64,000 bases of DNA from Muribaculaceae bacterium (GCA_022509085.1 JAFLTW010000006.1:1-64000); one strand, 5' to 3'; positions 25,716 through 35,134 are shown, counted from the first letter of the stretch. The notes: a model not told the origin generated them from the letters alone. Program-made: numbers and translations.

Positions 25716-26048
25716 ATGATTGTAATCAGAAACAAAGTGTTGCCGTTTGGGAGGCATTATTATGCCATTAATCTTTTCGGTGTACTCTTCGCGAAGGGTC
25801 CGGTAGATGCGGAAACCATGAACCATGAAAAGATACACACTGCCCAGATGCTTGAGCTTCTCGTGCTGTTTTTCTATGTGTGGTATTTGGTGGAATGGCT
25901 TATAAAGTGGGCCATTTACCGCGACCGGTATGAAGCCTATCGCAATATCTCATTTGAGAGGGAGGCCTATGTCAACGACCACAATCTCCTATATCTGAAA
26001 AAGCGCCGGAGGTTCAGCTTCGCAAGATACTTGCGCAAGCGTGGGTAA
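25716..26048 (+). CDS. Small membrane protein with an HExxH motif
   Basis: The 110-aa protein contains NHEKIHTAQMLELL (about residues 37-50), an HExxH motif of the zinc-protease kind. One strong membrane stretch follows (about 48-70, LLVLFFYVWYLVEWLIKW). Then come SFEREAYVND, which offers a further Glu, and a basic end. Similar short proteins are widespread in Bacteroidota without known function. The layout suggests a minimal membrane metalloprotease, or a degenerate one. It stands alone, with A/T-rich DNA upstream. Confidence 0.65.
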   Translation: MIVIRNKVLPFGRHYYAINLFGVLFAKGPVDAETMNHEKIHTAQMLELLVLFFYVWYLVEWLIKWAIYRDRYEAYRNISFEREAYVNDHNLLYLKKRRRFSFARYLRKRG

Positions 26049-26089
26049 AGGAGGCACAGAATAAAGTGCCAACTCCCCTACCGCGGGGT

Positions 26090-27094
26090 TCAGGCAGTCC
26101 CGGTCTTTCCCAATAAAAGAGCAGAGGTAATCTTGGTTTGCTCCAACAATTTCACTGTTAAGGTGCAGATGATTAGAGCAATGAGTGCAATGGCCGGAGT
26201 AACCACCAGGTTGTAAACCAGTGGGTTTAATGTGTCTAAATTCAATGTGCGGGCTAAGATAACCTCAACCAGGAGCGACTGGACAAGGTATATTCCCAAC
26301 GTTCTGACCCCTACAAACTGTAATCTTTTTTTTATTTTTTCCGACAATAACCGGTCAACGAGGCTGATGAAAGCTGAAAAGAAGAAAATGGTGCCTGCAA
26401 TTCCAATAGCAAGCCTGTAAAGCGTCTTCCCCCAGAATTCCGTAAAACTTTGCGATGCAACATTGACCGTAAATTCCGGCATATCCCAAAAAGATCTGTC
26501 CCAGAATAAAAGCATAGCCACGAAAATACAACCTGAAATCATCATTATTTTCAGAGAGTTACATTCAATATATGTCCTAAATGAATGAAGGAAATATCCC
26601 AATACAAAACAGGGATACATAATATTTACGGGCCAATACCACAAATGGATAAACTGGCTTATTATCAGCGAGATTATAATTCCGGCAGGGCGAAATTTTC
26701 TATTGAAGGCAAAAACGTAAAACAAGACCGTGCAAAGGAAAGCCACCTTAAGAAACCAAAGATTGATTACGATAAGCTTAAAGAAATGGATCAGACCGTT
26801 TACGGCATATCCTTGCACAAGGCATATAAAGGCAATCATTACGACAGCCGGAATTAGAAGTTGACGGCATTTCTTCCATACAACCTTAGCAAAAGAATTT
26901 ATACAGAGTAGCGACGTGGCAAAATATCCGACCAAAGCCATAAAAAGCGGCATATGGAAGGAATAGATAATCCGATAAAGGGGTTGTTCGGCATAATGAG
27001 TGGAAGACAGGTATTGAATACAATGTCCCCACAACACAAGAAAAATGGCAAATGCCTTCAAACAATCCAGAGCGATGTCTCTTTGTTTCTGCAT
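26090..27094 (-). CDS. Acyltransferase 3 family membrane protein
   Basis: This 334-aa integral membrane protein has about ten hydrophobic helices. The N-terminus (RDIALDCLKAFAIFLVLWGHCIQYL) carries the conserved R-x-(10)-H arrangement of acyltransferase 3 proteins, which add acetyl or other acyl groups to surface sugars. It ends with a polar tail. It has a well-formed promoter at 27122-27152 and is not in an operon. The acceptor cannot be predicted; cell-surface polysaccharide is the usual one. Confidence 0.88.
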   Translation of the reverse strand: MQKQRDIALDCLKAFAIFLVLWGHCIQYLSSTHYAEQPLYRIIYSFHMPLFMALVGYFATSLLCINSFAKVVWKKCRQLLIPAVVMIAFICLVQGYAVNGLIHFFKLIVINLWFLKVAFLCTVLFYVFAFNRKFRPAGIIISLIISQFIHLWYWPVNIMYPCFVLGYFLHSFRTYIECNSLKIMMISGCIFVAMLLFWDRSFWDMPEFTVNVASQSFTEFWGKTLYRLAIGIAGTIFFFSAFISLVDRLLSEKIKKRLQFVGVRTLGIYLVQSLLVEVILARTLNLDTLNPLVYNLVVTPAIALIALIICTLTVKLLEQTKITSALLLGKTGTA

Positions 27095-27121
27095 GTCTCG
27101 AATAACGCTACTGAGTTTTTA

Positions 27122-27152
27122 CAAAGATACGAGAAAATTAAGAGAAATCAAA
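27122..27152 (-). promoter_or_regulatory. Promoter of the acyltransferase gene
   Basis: TTTG (27149-27152, minus strand), a 19-nt spacer and TATCTTTG (27122-27129): a full consensus match, 28 bp from the start codon. Confidence 0.7.
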
Positions 27153-27244
27153 ATTTGAGCACTTTAAGACTGCATCTGATAAGAAATATTAATAGAACGA
27201 CCCCTCTCGATAAGAAATATTAACATTGACGGTAGTTTTGAGAC

Positions 27245-29116
27245 CTAAATTCTCACCTGGAAACCACCCAGGATGTTGAATCCGGGCATGTCGTAGCCGC
27301 GGTTGATCACATAGCGGGCATCGGTTATGTTGTTCAGGCGCAGGAACAGGCTGAAGTAGCGATTGAAGGTGTATTCGGCGCGAAGATTCAGCAAAGCATA
27401 ATTTTGACGTTTTATATTTTCTGCCACAAAGAGTCCACCCACGCCTTTCAGCTCGACGCTGACGTTAAGCGGTTTGATAATCTGCCAGTCAGCACCAAGA
27501 AAATATTGGTTTTTCGGTGCTCCGGTAAGGTTACTGAGCGAAGTGTACAACCACGAATAGGAGGCCGAGAGGGTAAGGCAATTGAGAGGATGACTGGACG
27601 CGCTCACCTCAATTCCCTTGTTGATGAATTTCCCGGTGTTTTCATTTTTCATATGCACCACTTGAATCATATTGGTGCCTCGACTATAGTAGCCTGTGAC
27701 ATCAATCTGGAAATATCGCGAGAACCGTTTACCCACGGATATTTCGTAAGTCCACATATTTTCCGGCTTGAGGTCGGAGTTTGCCATGCGATAGAGATAC
27801 AGCTCCTTAAATGAGGGATTGCGATAACCGTTGGATGCAGAAAGCTTGATTGTAAGCAAATGGGCAGGATTAGCTACGATACCGGCTTGAGGAACCAATT
27901 TGGTGCCGAACATGTTGCTGTTGGCCACCCGAAGACCAGCCGAGATGATCAGCTGCTCAGAGAAGAGTGACTGGGCCGCAGTTACATAGGGTGAATACTC
28001 CGTTATCCGCTTACGGCTGATAGTGCTCATGGAGCCTTCCGTATGCTGGTTGCCTCCCGAGATTGGTATTTCACCGGAATAGGTATTGAAATCAAAACCT
28101 ATGGTTACGTCGGTGTTTGACCTGAATGAAAGGTTCTGGTATAGGAGCGCACCCAACCGGTCGTCGGTGCTGTGGAAATGGCGCGGGTCATCGATAAAGT
28201 GGTTGCCCCAGCTGTAGTAAACCCTTGCGGCACCGTTGGTTGTACCGTAATTATTGAAAAATGCCAGGGATGTCTCGCCGCGAGTCACGTCCTGATAATA
28301 AATATCAGTTGATTCGGGATTGGAGAGGGTGGCGTAGACGGGATCCTCACCCTTGAAATTCATAAGAGTCAGGTCGAGGGCAGTCCTCCAGTTGGCTGAA
28401 ATCTGATAGCCTACTTTGGCGAAACCATCCCATTGACGGTATTTCAAACCCTTGATCTGTCCATCCGTGCGGTCATAACTCACGTTTGCGAAAGCTGAGA
28501 ATCTGCCATAGTTGGTGGTAGCATTGAGAGTAGAGAGCCAGGTGTTGTAGCTTCCGTATTGTGACGACAAGGCTGCATGGACACCGGGGACATTCGCATT
28601 CTTCGTGATTACATTTATAACGCCTCCCATAGCGTTAGAACCGTAGAGAACCGAGCCTGGGCCACGAAGCACCTCTACACGCTCCACATACTCCTTTGAA
28701 TAGAAATCCGCTATATGATGAGAATAAATACCTGCAAACTGTGGTTGGCCGTCGACCATCATAAGGACACCGCCGTTGTCTCCAATACCACGTATCTTTA
28801 TGCCACCGGATCCACCGTTGCTGACCCCGAAACCCATAAGGGCGCGTTCAGTCACGAAAAGACTCGGCACCTGGCCGGATATTGCGTTCAGAAGTTGACT
28901 GGAGCCCGATTCCTGCAACTCTTTTTCTCCTACCACAGAAACGGTATAAGGAATCAGATTTTTTCCAACCGCCGTATTCGAGCCTGTGACTACAACCTCA
29001 CTGAGAATATTGGTGGCAGAGTCTCTTTTCTGAATGTTGATATCGGAAGAAGTGGTTTGAGAGTATAGATTCCCGACAAAAACAACTGCTGTTAAAACAG
29101 CTATTAATTTTCTCAT
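27245..29116 (-). CDS. TonB-dependent outer-membrane receptor
   Basis: This 623-aa protein has a signal peptide ending near LYSQ (about residue 20). A plug domain (about 45-165) carries VVVTGSNT, then SSQLLNAISGQVPSLFV and GIKIRGIGDNGGVLMMVDGQ. A 22-strand barrel follows, ending in GFQVRI with the family-typical charged/aromatic last strand. The size and the NRGYDMPGFNILGG end are closer to BtuB/siderophore receptors than to SusC proteins, and no carboxypeptidase-like N-terminal extension is present. A cobalamin or iron-chelate ligand is likely, but the exact ligand is unknown. Confidence 0.9.
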   Translation of the reverse strand: MRKLIAVLTAVVFVGNLYSQTTSSDINIQKRDSATNILSEVVVTGSNTAVGKNLIPYTVSVVGEKELQESGSSQLLNAISGQVPSLFVTERALMGFGVSNGGSGGIKIRGIGDNGGVLMMVDGQPQFAGIYSHHIADFYSKEYVERVEVLRGPGSVLYGSNAMGGVINVITKNANVPGVHAALSSQYGSYNTWLSTLNATTNYGRFSAFANVSYDRTDGQIKGLKYRQWDGFAKVGYQISANWRTALDLTLMNFKGEDPVYATLSNPESTDIYYQDVTRGETSLAFFNNYGTTNGAARVYYSWGNHFIDDPRHFHSTDDRLGALLYQNLSFRSNTDVTIGFDFNTYSGEIPISGGNQHTEGSMSTISRKRITEYSPYVTAAQSLFSEQLIISAGLRVANSNMFGTKLVPQAGIVANPAHLLTIKLSASNGYRNPSFKELYLYRMANSDLKPENMWTYEISVGKRFSRYFQIDVTGYYSRGTNMIQVVHMKNENTGKFINKGIEVSASSHPLNCLTLSASYSWLYTSLSNLTGAPKNQYFLGADWQIIKPLNVSVELKGVGGLFVAENIKRQNYALLNLRAEYTFNRYFSLFLRLNNITDARYVINRGYDMPGFNILGGFQVRI

Positions 29117-29133
29117 ATAGCAAATGATACGAT

Positions 29134-29250
29134 TTATTTTCCTAATGCATTATATTCCTCGTCAGTAACGAGGTCAAGCCAGATGTTTGAAGTGTTTTCT
29201 CCCTCGATTTCAAAAGCGAGATGGATGAACTCAGGAGCGAATTCACCGAG
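29134..29250 (-). pseudogene. C-terminal fragment of a cupin-domain protein
   Basis: The minus-strand frame reads GEFAPEFIHLAFEIEG, NTSNIWLDLVTDEEYNAL and then a stop. This resembles the end of the small cupin proteins that accompany carboxymuconolactone decarboxylase-like genes. An in-frame stop precedes it and no start codon is available. It is probably the remnant of a deleted gene of the neighbouring hydrolase cluster. Confidence 0.5.
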
Positions 29251-29340
29251 CTACTCGCTCCCTGCCGTCTGGTTTTTTTGGTCTGTGCCATGAGATTCAA
29301 TTAAATAAAATCGAAACCAATAAATCCTTAATCTATCGTT

Positions 29341-30429
29341 TTATTCCGTAGCACCTTTGGCGAACCAGGTGGTGAAGAATGTGGCTATTTGGTTGAACGG
29401 TATCTTTTCGAGGTTATCGTAGAGGTCGACATGATTGGCATCGGCTACGATAAGCAGCTCTTTATTGTCGACGTGAAGTTTTTTGAAAGTATCTTCACCA
29501 AAATAGAGGGAATGGGCTTTTTCTCCGTGAACTATCATTACGGCGCTTTCAAGTTCTCCGGCATATTCGAAGAATTTGAAATTCATAAACGGAAGATTAG
29601 AAGTTATATTCCAGCCATCTGTGGAATTACCCGAACGTTCATGATATCCTCTTGGAGTCTTGTAATAATCGTAATATTCCTTCACGAAAAGGGGTGCATC
29701 ATCGGGCAGAGGATCCACAACGCCACCGGCACGGGTGTAGAAACCATTACGGTAATCTACGGTACGCTGTTCTGCCATAGACTTACGCTTTGCGTTGCGC
29801 TGTTCCGGAGAGTCTTCCGAATCATAATAACCATTGGCGTTGACTCTTGTCATGTCGTACATTGTGGAAGCGACTGTAACTTTGATTCGAGGGTCGTTGA
29901 TAGCGGCCTGGATAGCTATTCCTCCCCATCCGCATACGCCTAAAATGCCAATGCGATTTGTATCCACATTAGGTTGAACCTCAAGGAAGTCAACAGCAGC
30001 GGAGAAATCCTCCGTATTGATGTCGGGAGATGCCATACGGCGAGGCATTCCACCGCTTTCTCCGGTAAAGGAGGGGTCAAATGCTATAGTAAGGAATCCA
30101 CGCTCGGCAAGTTGCTGGGCGTACAGACCGCTCGACTGCTCCTTTACTGCGCCGAAAGGTCCGCTTATGGCTATGGCCGGAAGTTTGCCGGATGCATTCT
30201 TCGGCGTGTACATGTCTGCCGCGAGCGTTATGCCGTATCGGTTAACGAAGGTTACCTTCTTATGGTCAACCTTGTCGCTTTTCGGGAATACTTTGTCCCA
30301 CTCCTGCGTCAGTTGTAGGTTTTCAATGGGAGCGATCGAAGTGTTGGTGTTGGAATTATTCATAGTTTGAGAGTTTATTACCGAAAATGATGTTATCAAT
30401 AATATCAATGATACAATACTCTTTTTCAT
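29341..30429 (-). CDS. Secreted alpha/beta hydrolase (dienelactone hydrolase-like)
   Basis: This 362-aa protein has a signal peptide (about 1-20). The alpha/beta-hydrolase fold shows the nucleophile elbow GVCGWGG (about 165-171, Cys in place of Ser), an Asp-containing strand (SAVMIVHGEKAHS) and a late His (DANHVDLYD). Cys nucleophiles are known in dienelactone hydrolase-like enzymes. The preceding gene overlaps its start by four bases, so it is co-translated with the cyclophilin-like protein. The neighbours (MFS pump, AraC regulator) suggest a detoxification or small-molecule processing operon. The substrate is unknown. Confidence 0.82.
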   Translation of the reverse strand: MKKSIVSLILLITSFSVINSQTMNNSNTNTSIAPIENLQLTQEWDKVFPKSDKVDHKKVTFVNRYGITLAADMYTPKNASGKLPAIAISGPFGAVKEQSSGLYAQQLAERGFLTIAFDPSFTGESGGMPRRMASPDINTEDFSAAVDFLEVQPNVDTNRIGILGVCGWGGIAIQAAINDPRIKVTVASTMYDMTRVNANGYYDSEDSPEQRNAKRKSMAEQRTVDYRNGFYTRAGGVVDPLPDDAPLFVKEYYDYYKTPRGYHERSGNSTDGWNITSNLPFMNFKFFEYAGELESAVMIVHGEKAHSLYFGEDTFKKLHVDNKELLIVADANHVDLYDNLEKIPFNQIATFFTTWFAKGATE

Positions 30430-30986
30430 TTTACTATTACTTTTTTATTGTTTATAATATAAAGGCCGGGAAAGAGAGGTCTGTTTGTGACTTCGGTTCC
30501 GTTAAGAGAATACACGCGGTCTTTAGTGTAAGCGTCTACGTTTACACCGACAATTCCGGTTGAAGTATCCAGGGATATGGTCACCTCCTTATTACCGCTG
30601 CCGACGAAGGAGCTAATCTCAGAAGAGTCCGTCGTTTCAAGAACGCCGAGAGGTGTGTAAGCCCAAGAGTTTTGTCCGTAAAAAATGACGATGTTATTGC
30701 TGTTGTAAAGCATTATGTCGCCCGGTTTGGTGGTAATCTGCGTATCGGCTGATGGCAGCGACCAAGGCAGAGCACCTACTTTTTCAAAGCCGCCATAATT
30801 GTTCATAGTTATGGTAATTGGTCCATTCGCTAAGTTCTCGACCAATGCATTTGTGGCAACATTGTCGGCAAGTATGGCCGACATGCTGTGTCCATCCACT
30901 GTGATATTGATTCTATTTTCAGATTTTCCCATATTAATACAGGTCATTATCAGTGTTAGTGTAAATATCGCTTTATTTATCATCAT
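30426..30986 (-). CDS. Secreted cyclophilin-like fold protein with a type IX-like tail
   Basis: This 186-aa protein has a signal peptide (about 1-22). The segment INITVDGHSMSAILADNVATNALVENL and the later DIMLYNSNNIVIFYGQNSW match the cyclophilin-like fold family often found near hydrolase/MFS genes in Bacteroidales. The C-terminal tail (VYSLNGTEV, then PGLYIINNKKVIV) resembles a short type IX secretion sorting signal, unusual for this family. Its stop overlaps the hydrolase start (ATGA). No enzymatic activity is implied. Confidence 0.78.
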   Translation of the reverse strand: MMINKAIFTLTLIMTCINMGKSENRINITVDGHSMSAILADNVATNALVENLANGPITITMNNYGGFEKVGALPWSLPSADTQITTKPGDIMLYNSNNIVIFYGQNSWAYTPLGVLETTDSSEISSFVGSGNKEVTISLDTSTGIVGVNVDAYTKDRVYSLNGTEVTNRPLFPGLYIINNKKVIVK

Positions 30987-30996
30987 TTAAATATAA

Positions 30997-32409
30997 TTAT
31001 GATTCAACAATTCGAGGTTTTGCCAATGATTTGAATCGGCTAATACTAAAAGCTCCCGAAATAATCGCACAGCAAAGAGCGATAATCAGGCAAACATGTA
31101 CACCGGGTGCACTGTTGGATAGAGAGCCGGCGTCGGTAGGCTTGGCCATCCATGCGAAAATCAACGTAACGAGCGTGGCGCCGAAGGTCTGACCCCCAAT
31201 TCTTGCCGTACTTTGAAAACCTCCGGCTGCACCCGAACGGCTTACAGGAGTAGCCGAGATCATAACGGTGGCATTGGGCGTCTGGAATATGCCGAATCCG
31301 CAGCCGCAAAGGGCCATTCTCCAGGCGATGTCCCATTCGGGGACCCCGGATCCAATGGGAATACTTAGCAGCAGCAAGAGACCAGCCGCATATACAAGCA
31401 TACCGAAAGCTGCCGTGGCTCCAGCGTTGTGCTTTTCTATAAACCTTGCGGCGAATGGTGATACTATCATTGTAGCCAAGGGCCAGGGAGTCATCAACAG
31501 ACCTGTGGTAAGTTCCGACAGTCCAAATCCGTTGAGAAAAAGGAACGGCAACGCAATCATCGCTATATTCTGAGCGATGAAGGAACTGGTATAAGTGAAA
31601 ATGCTTAGCGAGTAGAGTTTACTGTGGAGCAAATCTATGGGGAGCATCGGGTCTTCATGTCCGTGTAGATGCCTAATATAGAAAACGCCAACCACAATAC
31701 CGCATATCAAGAGAAGAATATTGGTGAGTTGATCGCCTCCTCGAGCGAAATTACCTAAGGCATAGAACAACGAACCGAACACGATCACATTGGCGATTGC
31801 ACCGATTGTATCAAACTTTATCTTGTGGTCACGTTTCGGATTCGGGGGCAGATACCTGTAAGCCATTAGGAAAGCTGCAATTCCCAAGGGAATGTTGATA
31901 AGAAAGAGCCAATGCCAAGAGGCGATAGAAAGGATAAACCCTGCAAGCGATGGGCCTGCAGCTGAGGCTATTGCGATAACCATGGTATTGACGGCAAGCC
32001 CGCGGCCTAAATATTCCGGAGGATAAATCAGCCTTACAAGAGCCACATTTACGGCCATAACCATAGCAGCCCCAACACCCTGGATTGTTCGCGCCACGAT
32101 TATCGTCTGAAAGTTTGGCGAGAGACCGCAAAGAGCCGAGCCAAGAGTGAATACAATAATCCCTATAATGTAATTCCTTCTATAGCTGAATATGTCTCCT
32201 AACGACGACACCGGTAGCAAAAGCATGGTAATGATTAGCTGATATACTGTCACTATCCATACAGCGCTTGAATCGGAAACGTGAAACTCCTTGGCCAGAA
32301 TTGGTAAGGCCACGTTGACAACAGTGCCGTCAAGCATTGTCATGGCCAACACTAAAAGCACTGATCCGATGGCTATGTATCTGTGTATCGTATTTCCTAT
32401 TTGAGACAT
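30997..32409 (-). CDS. MFS drug:H+ antiporter, DHA2 (14-helix) type
   Basis: This 470-aa inner-membrane protein has about 14 hydrophobic helices. The N-terminal motif LDGTVVNVALPILA and the loop GDIFSYRRNYIIG (motif A) are typical of EmrB/QacA-like exporters. Motif C appears in helix five. It lies 10 bp upstream of the cyclophilin-like gene and about 100 bp downstream of the AraC gene, all on the same strand, which suggests one regulated efflux/processing operon. The substrate is not predictable. Confidence 0.9.
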   Translation of the reverse strand: MSQIGNTIHRYIAIGSVLLVLAMTMLDGTVVNVALPILAKEFHVSDSSAVWIVTVYQLIITMLLLPVSSLGDIFSYRRNYIIGIIVFTLGSALCGLSPNFQTIIVARTIQGVGAAMVMAVNVALVRLIYPPEYLGRGLAVNTMVIAIASAAGPSLAGFILSIASWHWLFLINIPLGIAAFLMAYRYLPPNPKRDHKIKFDTIGAIANVIVFGSLFYALGNFARGGDQLTNILLLICGIVVGVFYIRHLHGHEDPMLPIDLLHSKLYSLSIFTYTSSFIAQNIAMIALPFLFLNGFGLSELTTGLLMTPWPLATMIVSPFAARFIEKHNAGATAAFGMLVYAAGLLLLLSIPIGSGVPEWDIAWRMALCGCGFGIFQTPNATVMISATPVSRSGAAGGFQSTARIGGQTFGATLVTLIFAWMAKPTDAGSLSNSAPGVHVCLIIALCCAIISGAFSISRFKSLAKPRIVES

Positions 32410-32506
32410 ATTCTTTTAATGATAGACTTGGCTAATTAATATTACTCCATACGGGAAAGAATAAATGTCTTTGAAATCAAGCTTGAATCGCAAGGTTTTT
32501 ATGGCT

Positions 32507-33406
32507 TCAATTCAAGCTATTATTCGTTCTGTATTCCTTCGGAGTCATTCCCACCAGTCGCTTAAACATCCGGGTAAAATGAGCCGGATATTCAAACCCA
32601 AGGCGGTATGCAATTTCACTTATGTCGTCTGGTGTTTCCACCAGTCTGCGTTTCGCTTCCTCAATCATGAATAAGGAAATGAAATCTTTGGGGTTGGATC
32701 CAGTCTCCTTACGGATAAGATCGCTGAAATAGCTTGGAGAGAGATTTGCCTTTTCGGCGAAATAGGCCACGGAAGGAATGGTATCGGGATAATCCTCCGA
32801 GAAATATTGTTTCAAGTTGTATTCAAATTGATTTACAATATCAGAGTTTTCTTTATGACGGGTCGTGAACTGACGGTCGTAAAACCGTTGAAGATGTTCC
32901 AGTAAAAGCTGGATATTGGTGGAAATCACGGCTGCCGAATGGGAATCTATAGGATGTTCGATTTCTTCCTTAATGATATTGTAGTAAAACTCGAATTTTT
33001 CCCTCTCTTTATCTGAAAGATGTAGGGATTCAAGTTCTGCGTAATTGAAGAAGCTGAATTGCTTGATTGTTTCAGAAAGCGAAGTTCCGAAAAAAAGGTC
33101 GGGATGGAAAATGATACCTATAGCATCGAAAGAAACGTCCTCCGGGTCAAGATCGGTAATTATGGTTTGTCCCGGGGCGATGCTGACTACAGTGCCGGCT
33201 TCAAAATCATAACTTTTCCTCCCGTATTTAAGCCTGCAATTAGGAGCATTTTTCAAAAAGAGACTGTAAATCTCGCCTTGCATCTCTACATGATTGGCAA
33301 AGCGAGCTGCTTCGCGCATATCTACGGTGGCCACAAGAGGATGTTTGGTAGGCAGTCCATAAAGTTTGTTAAACCTACAGACCGAATCAAGATATATTTT
33401 TTCCAT
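32507..33406 (-). CDS. AraC-family transcriptional regulator
   Basis: This 299-aa protein has an N-terminal cupin-type sensor and a C-terminal double HTH (SVAYFAEKANLSPSYFSDLIRKETG, then ISEIAYRLGFEYPAHFTRMFKRLVGMTPKEYR). It is the first gene of the minus-strand run leading to the MFS pump, cyclophilin-like protein and hydrolase, which it probably controls. A -7 element TAACTTTG ends only four bases before its ATG, so its mRNA may be leaderless. Confidence 0.88.
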   Translation of the reverse strand: MEKIYLDSVCRFNKLYGLPTKHPLVATVDMREAARFANHVEMQGEIYSLFLKNAPNCRLKYGRKSYDFEAGTVVSIAPGQTIITDLDPEDVSFDAIGIIFHPDLFFGTSLSETIKQFSFFNYAELESLHLSDKEREKFEFYYNIIKEEIEHPIDSHSAAVISTNIQLLLEHLQRFYDRQFTTRHKENSDIVNQFEYNLKQYFSEDYPDTIPSVAYFAEKANLSPSYFSDLIRKETGSNPKDFISLFMIEEAKRRLVETPDDISEIAYRLGFEYPAHFTRMFKRLVGMTPKEYRTNNSLN

Positions 33407-33410
33407 AATA

Positions 33411-33418
33411 CAAAGTTA
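33411..33418 (-). promoter_or_regulatory. -7 element touching the AraC start codon
   Basis: TAACTTTG on the minus strand, then TATT and ATG. No TTTG was seen at the -33 position. If it is used, transcription begins at or beside the A of ATG. Confidence 0.45.
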
Positions 33419-33638
33419 CAGATAATAGATGGAAAAAAATAATTATTAATGAAAATGGTAAGAAAATCAAAAGTTAAGGTAAGTATAAGCTGCTGACTAA
33501 ACAGTAATTTTGTTGCAGAAATTTTATCTTCATAGAATTTAAAGATTAAAAAAGTTATTTATAGCAGGATTTTTACGCTTCAGATGGACTTTAATGCTGA
33601 CCAAACATTAAAATTATCAAAGTAGATTTCAGGAAGGG

Positions 33639-33796
33639 GGTGTGTCAAAATGAGGAATTTTGATGCAGCCCCTTAAGGTGCGTTAAAATGCGTAAGATGC
33701 TAGGCGCTGAGGATGAGCTCGCAGGGAGTTTACTCCAGTAAATGACCAAGAGCGAATTCCGATAGCAACGCCGCAGATTGCGTATTTTTACACACC
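33639..33796. mobile_element. 158-bp MITE-like element
   Basis: Terminal inverted repeats GGTGTGTCAAAA and TTTTTACACACC match at 11 of 12 positions. The interior has no open frame. It lies in the 437-bp gap between the AraC and DUF362 genes. A target duplication was not identified. It could be the end-to-end remnant of a larger insertion sequence. Confidence 0.45.
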
Positions 33797-33843
33797 GCCT
33801 TTCTATGTAAAGCTATAAACGAGATCGATATTATTATTTAAGG

Positions 33844-34962
33844 TCAGTTGATAACCTGTTTCTTACCATTTACAATATATAGACCGGGTTCAAGGGATTC
33901 CAGAGTTTTGCTTCGGTCCAATACTTTTTTCCCGTCAAGGGTAAAGACATTGTAAAGGATTCTTCTACGGTCAGTCGGGTTAGCGATTCCAGTTGTATTT
34001 TCCTCTTCTTTTTCCTCTTCTTCCATATCATCCAGAGAAACAAGAGTGTATTCACGTGTACCCAAACCTATTTCTTCACCATAATCAACAATATGGGTAC
34101 CATGCATGCTATTTATTCTGTTGATGAGGGGAGATGCGTTGTCACCGGCAGTCGACTCATGATTGAAAACCAGATCAAGGCATGCCTTGTCCAAGGCCAC
34201 CGGGTCGGTAGAAGCCAAAATACCCATATCTTGGAGCTGAGGAGCGGCGGGGCGACCGTTGCAATCACAGTCAACAGACATATTGTTCATCACGTTTATA
34301 TAAACAATGTCCTTACCCTCCTGTTTGAAATAATTGTGAACAGCCTGGGCAGCTGCAGCCATGGATTCTATAAAAGAATCCTGGTTGTTGTTGCCGCTGT
34401 TGGTCTCGGAACGACCCGCGGAGTGGATGTAGTTCTTTCCTGCGGAAGAGGCGACTCCGATACTTGCATTCTTAAGCACACCACCGAAACCACCCATCTG
34501 ATGGCCCTTGAAATGTGCCAGATTAATCATGAAATCGTAGTTTTGGATGTGTGAGCCGACAAGGTCGTATTGCAACCATCTCGTATCGCTGACCGGGATC
34601 CGGATTGATCCTTCCTCATCCATGATGTCAACGGTTGCGATTTGGTCATATCCCCTTTCAGCAATAGCCGCTCTATGGGCTGCTGTATTGTTGCGGTTAC
34701 CCCAGTAGGCAGTGTTGCATTCAACGAGAGTGCCCTCCACATCGTCAACAAGGTCTTTGATAAATTCAGGACGAAGGTGGTTTGACTGGGCCGACTCACC
34801 TGTAGAGATCTTAACGGCGACCCGTCCTGAAGGTTCCACGCCCAGAGCGTGGAATATTCTGACTAAGGATTCAGGGGTAATTTCTGAAGTGAAATATACA
34901 GTAGACTGACTATAGCCGTTCAATGCGAAGACAATGGCGATAAGTAGAAATAAATGTTTCAT
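33844..34962 (-). CDS. Secreted DUF362 protein with a type IX-like tail
   Basis: The 372-aa product has a signal peptide (about 1-18). The DUF362 core (about 25-300) has RVAVKISTGE, INLAHFKGHQMGGFGGVLKNASIG and a conserved Asp/His-rich pattern. In other family members this core is cytoplasmic and often joined to ferredoxin domains; none is present here. An acidic Glu/Asp linker follows, then a tail (VFTLDGKKV, PGLYIVNGKK) like that of the C10 protease. It has a consensus promoter at 34988-35019. The biochemical role of DUF362 is poorly known. Confidence 0.82.
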   Translation of the reverse strand: MKHLFLLIAIVFALNGYSQSTVYFTSEITPESLVRIFHALGVEPSGRVAVKISTGESAQSNHLRPEFIKDLVDDVEGTLVECNTAYWGNRNNTAAHRAAIAERGYDQIATVDIMDEEGSIRIPVSDTRWLQYDLVGSHIQNYDFMINLAHFKGHQMGGFGGVLKNASIGVASSAGKNYIHSAGRSETNSGNNNQDSFIESMAAAAQAVHNYFKQEGKDIVYINVMNNMSVDCDCNGRPAAPQLQDMGILASTDPVALDKACLDLVFNHESTAGDNASPLINRINSMHGTHIVDYGEEIGLGTREYTLVSLDDMEEEEKEEENTTGIANPTDRRRILYNVFTLDGKKVLDRSKTLESLEPGLYIVNGKKQVIN

Positions 34963-34987
34963 AATATTTAATACTAAAAAGTTATTG

Positions 34988-35019
34988 CAAAGATAATCAT
35001 AAAGAAAATAAAACCCAAA
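34988..35019 (-). promoter_or_regulatory. Promoter of the DUF362 gene
   Basis: Minus-strand TTTG (35016-35019), a 20-nt spacer and TATCTTTG (34988-34995), a full consensus match 26 bp from the start codon. Confidence 0.7.
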
Positions 35020-35134
35020 ATAATATATAAAACTGGTAATTATTTCTGCAAAATAGGTAATTACCCATTTTTATTACGACCATAATTAAAAATATGAATA
35101 TCCACTAAAAGGCGCTCTATGAAGATAATGGGGT

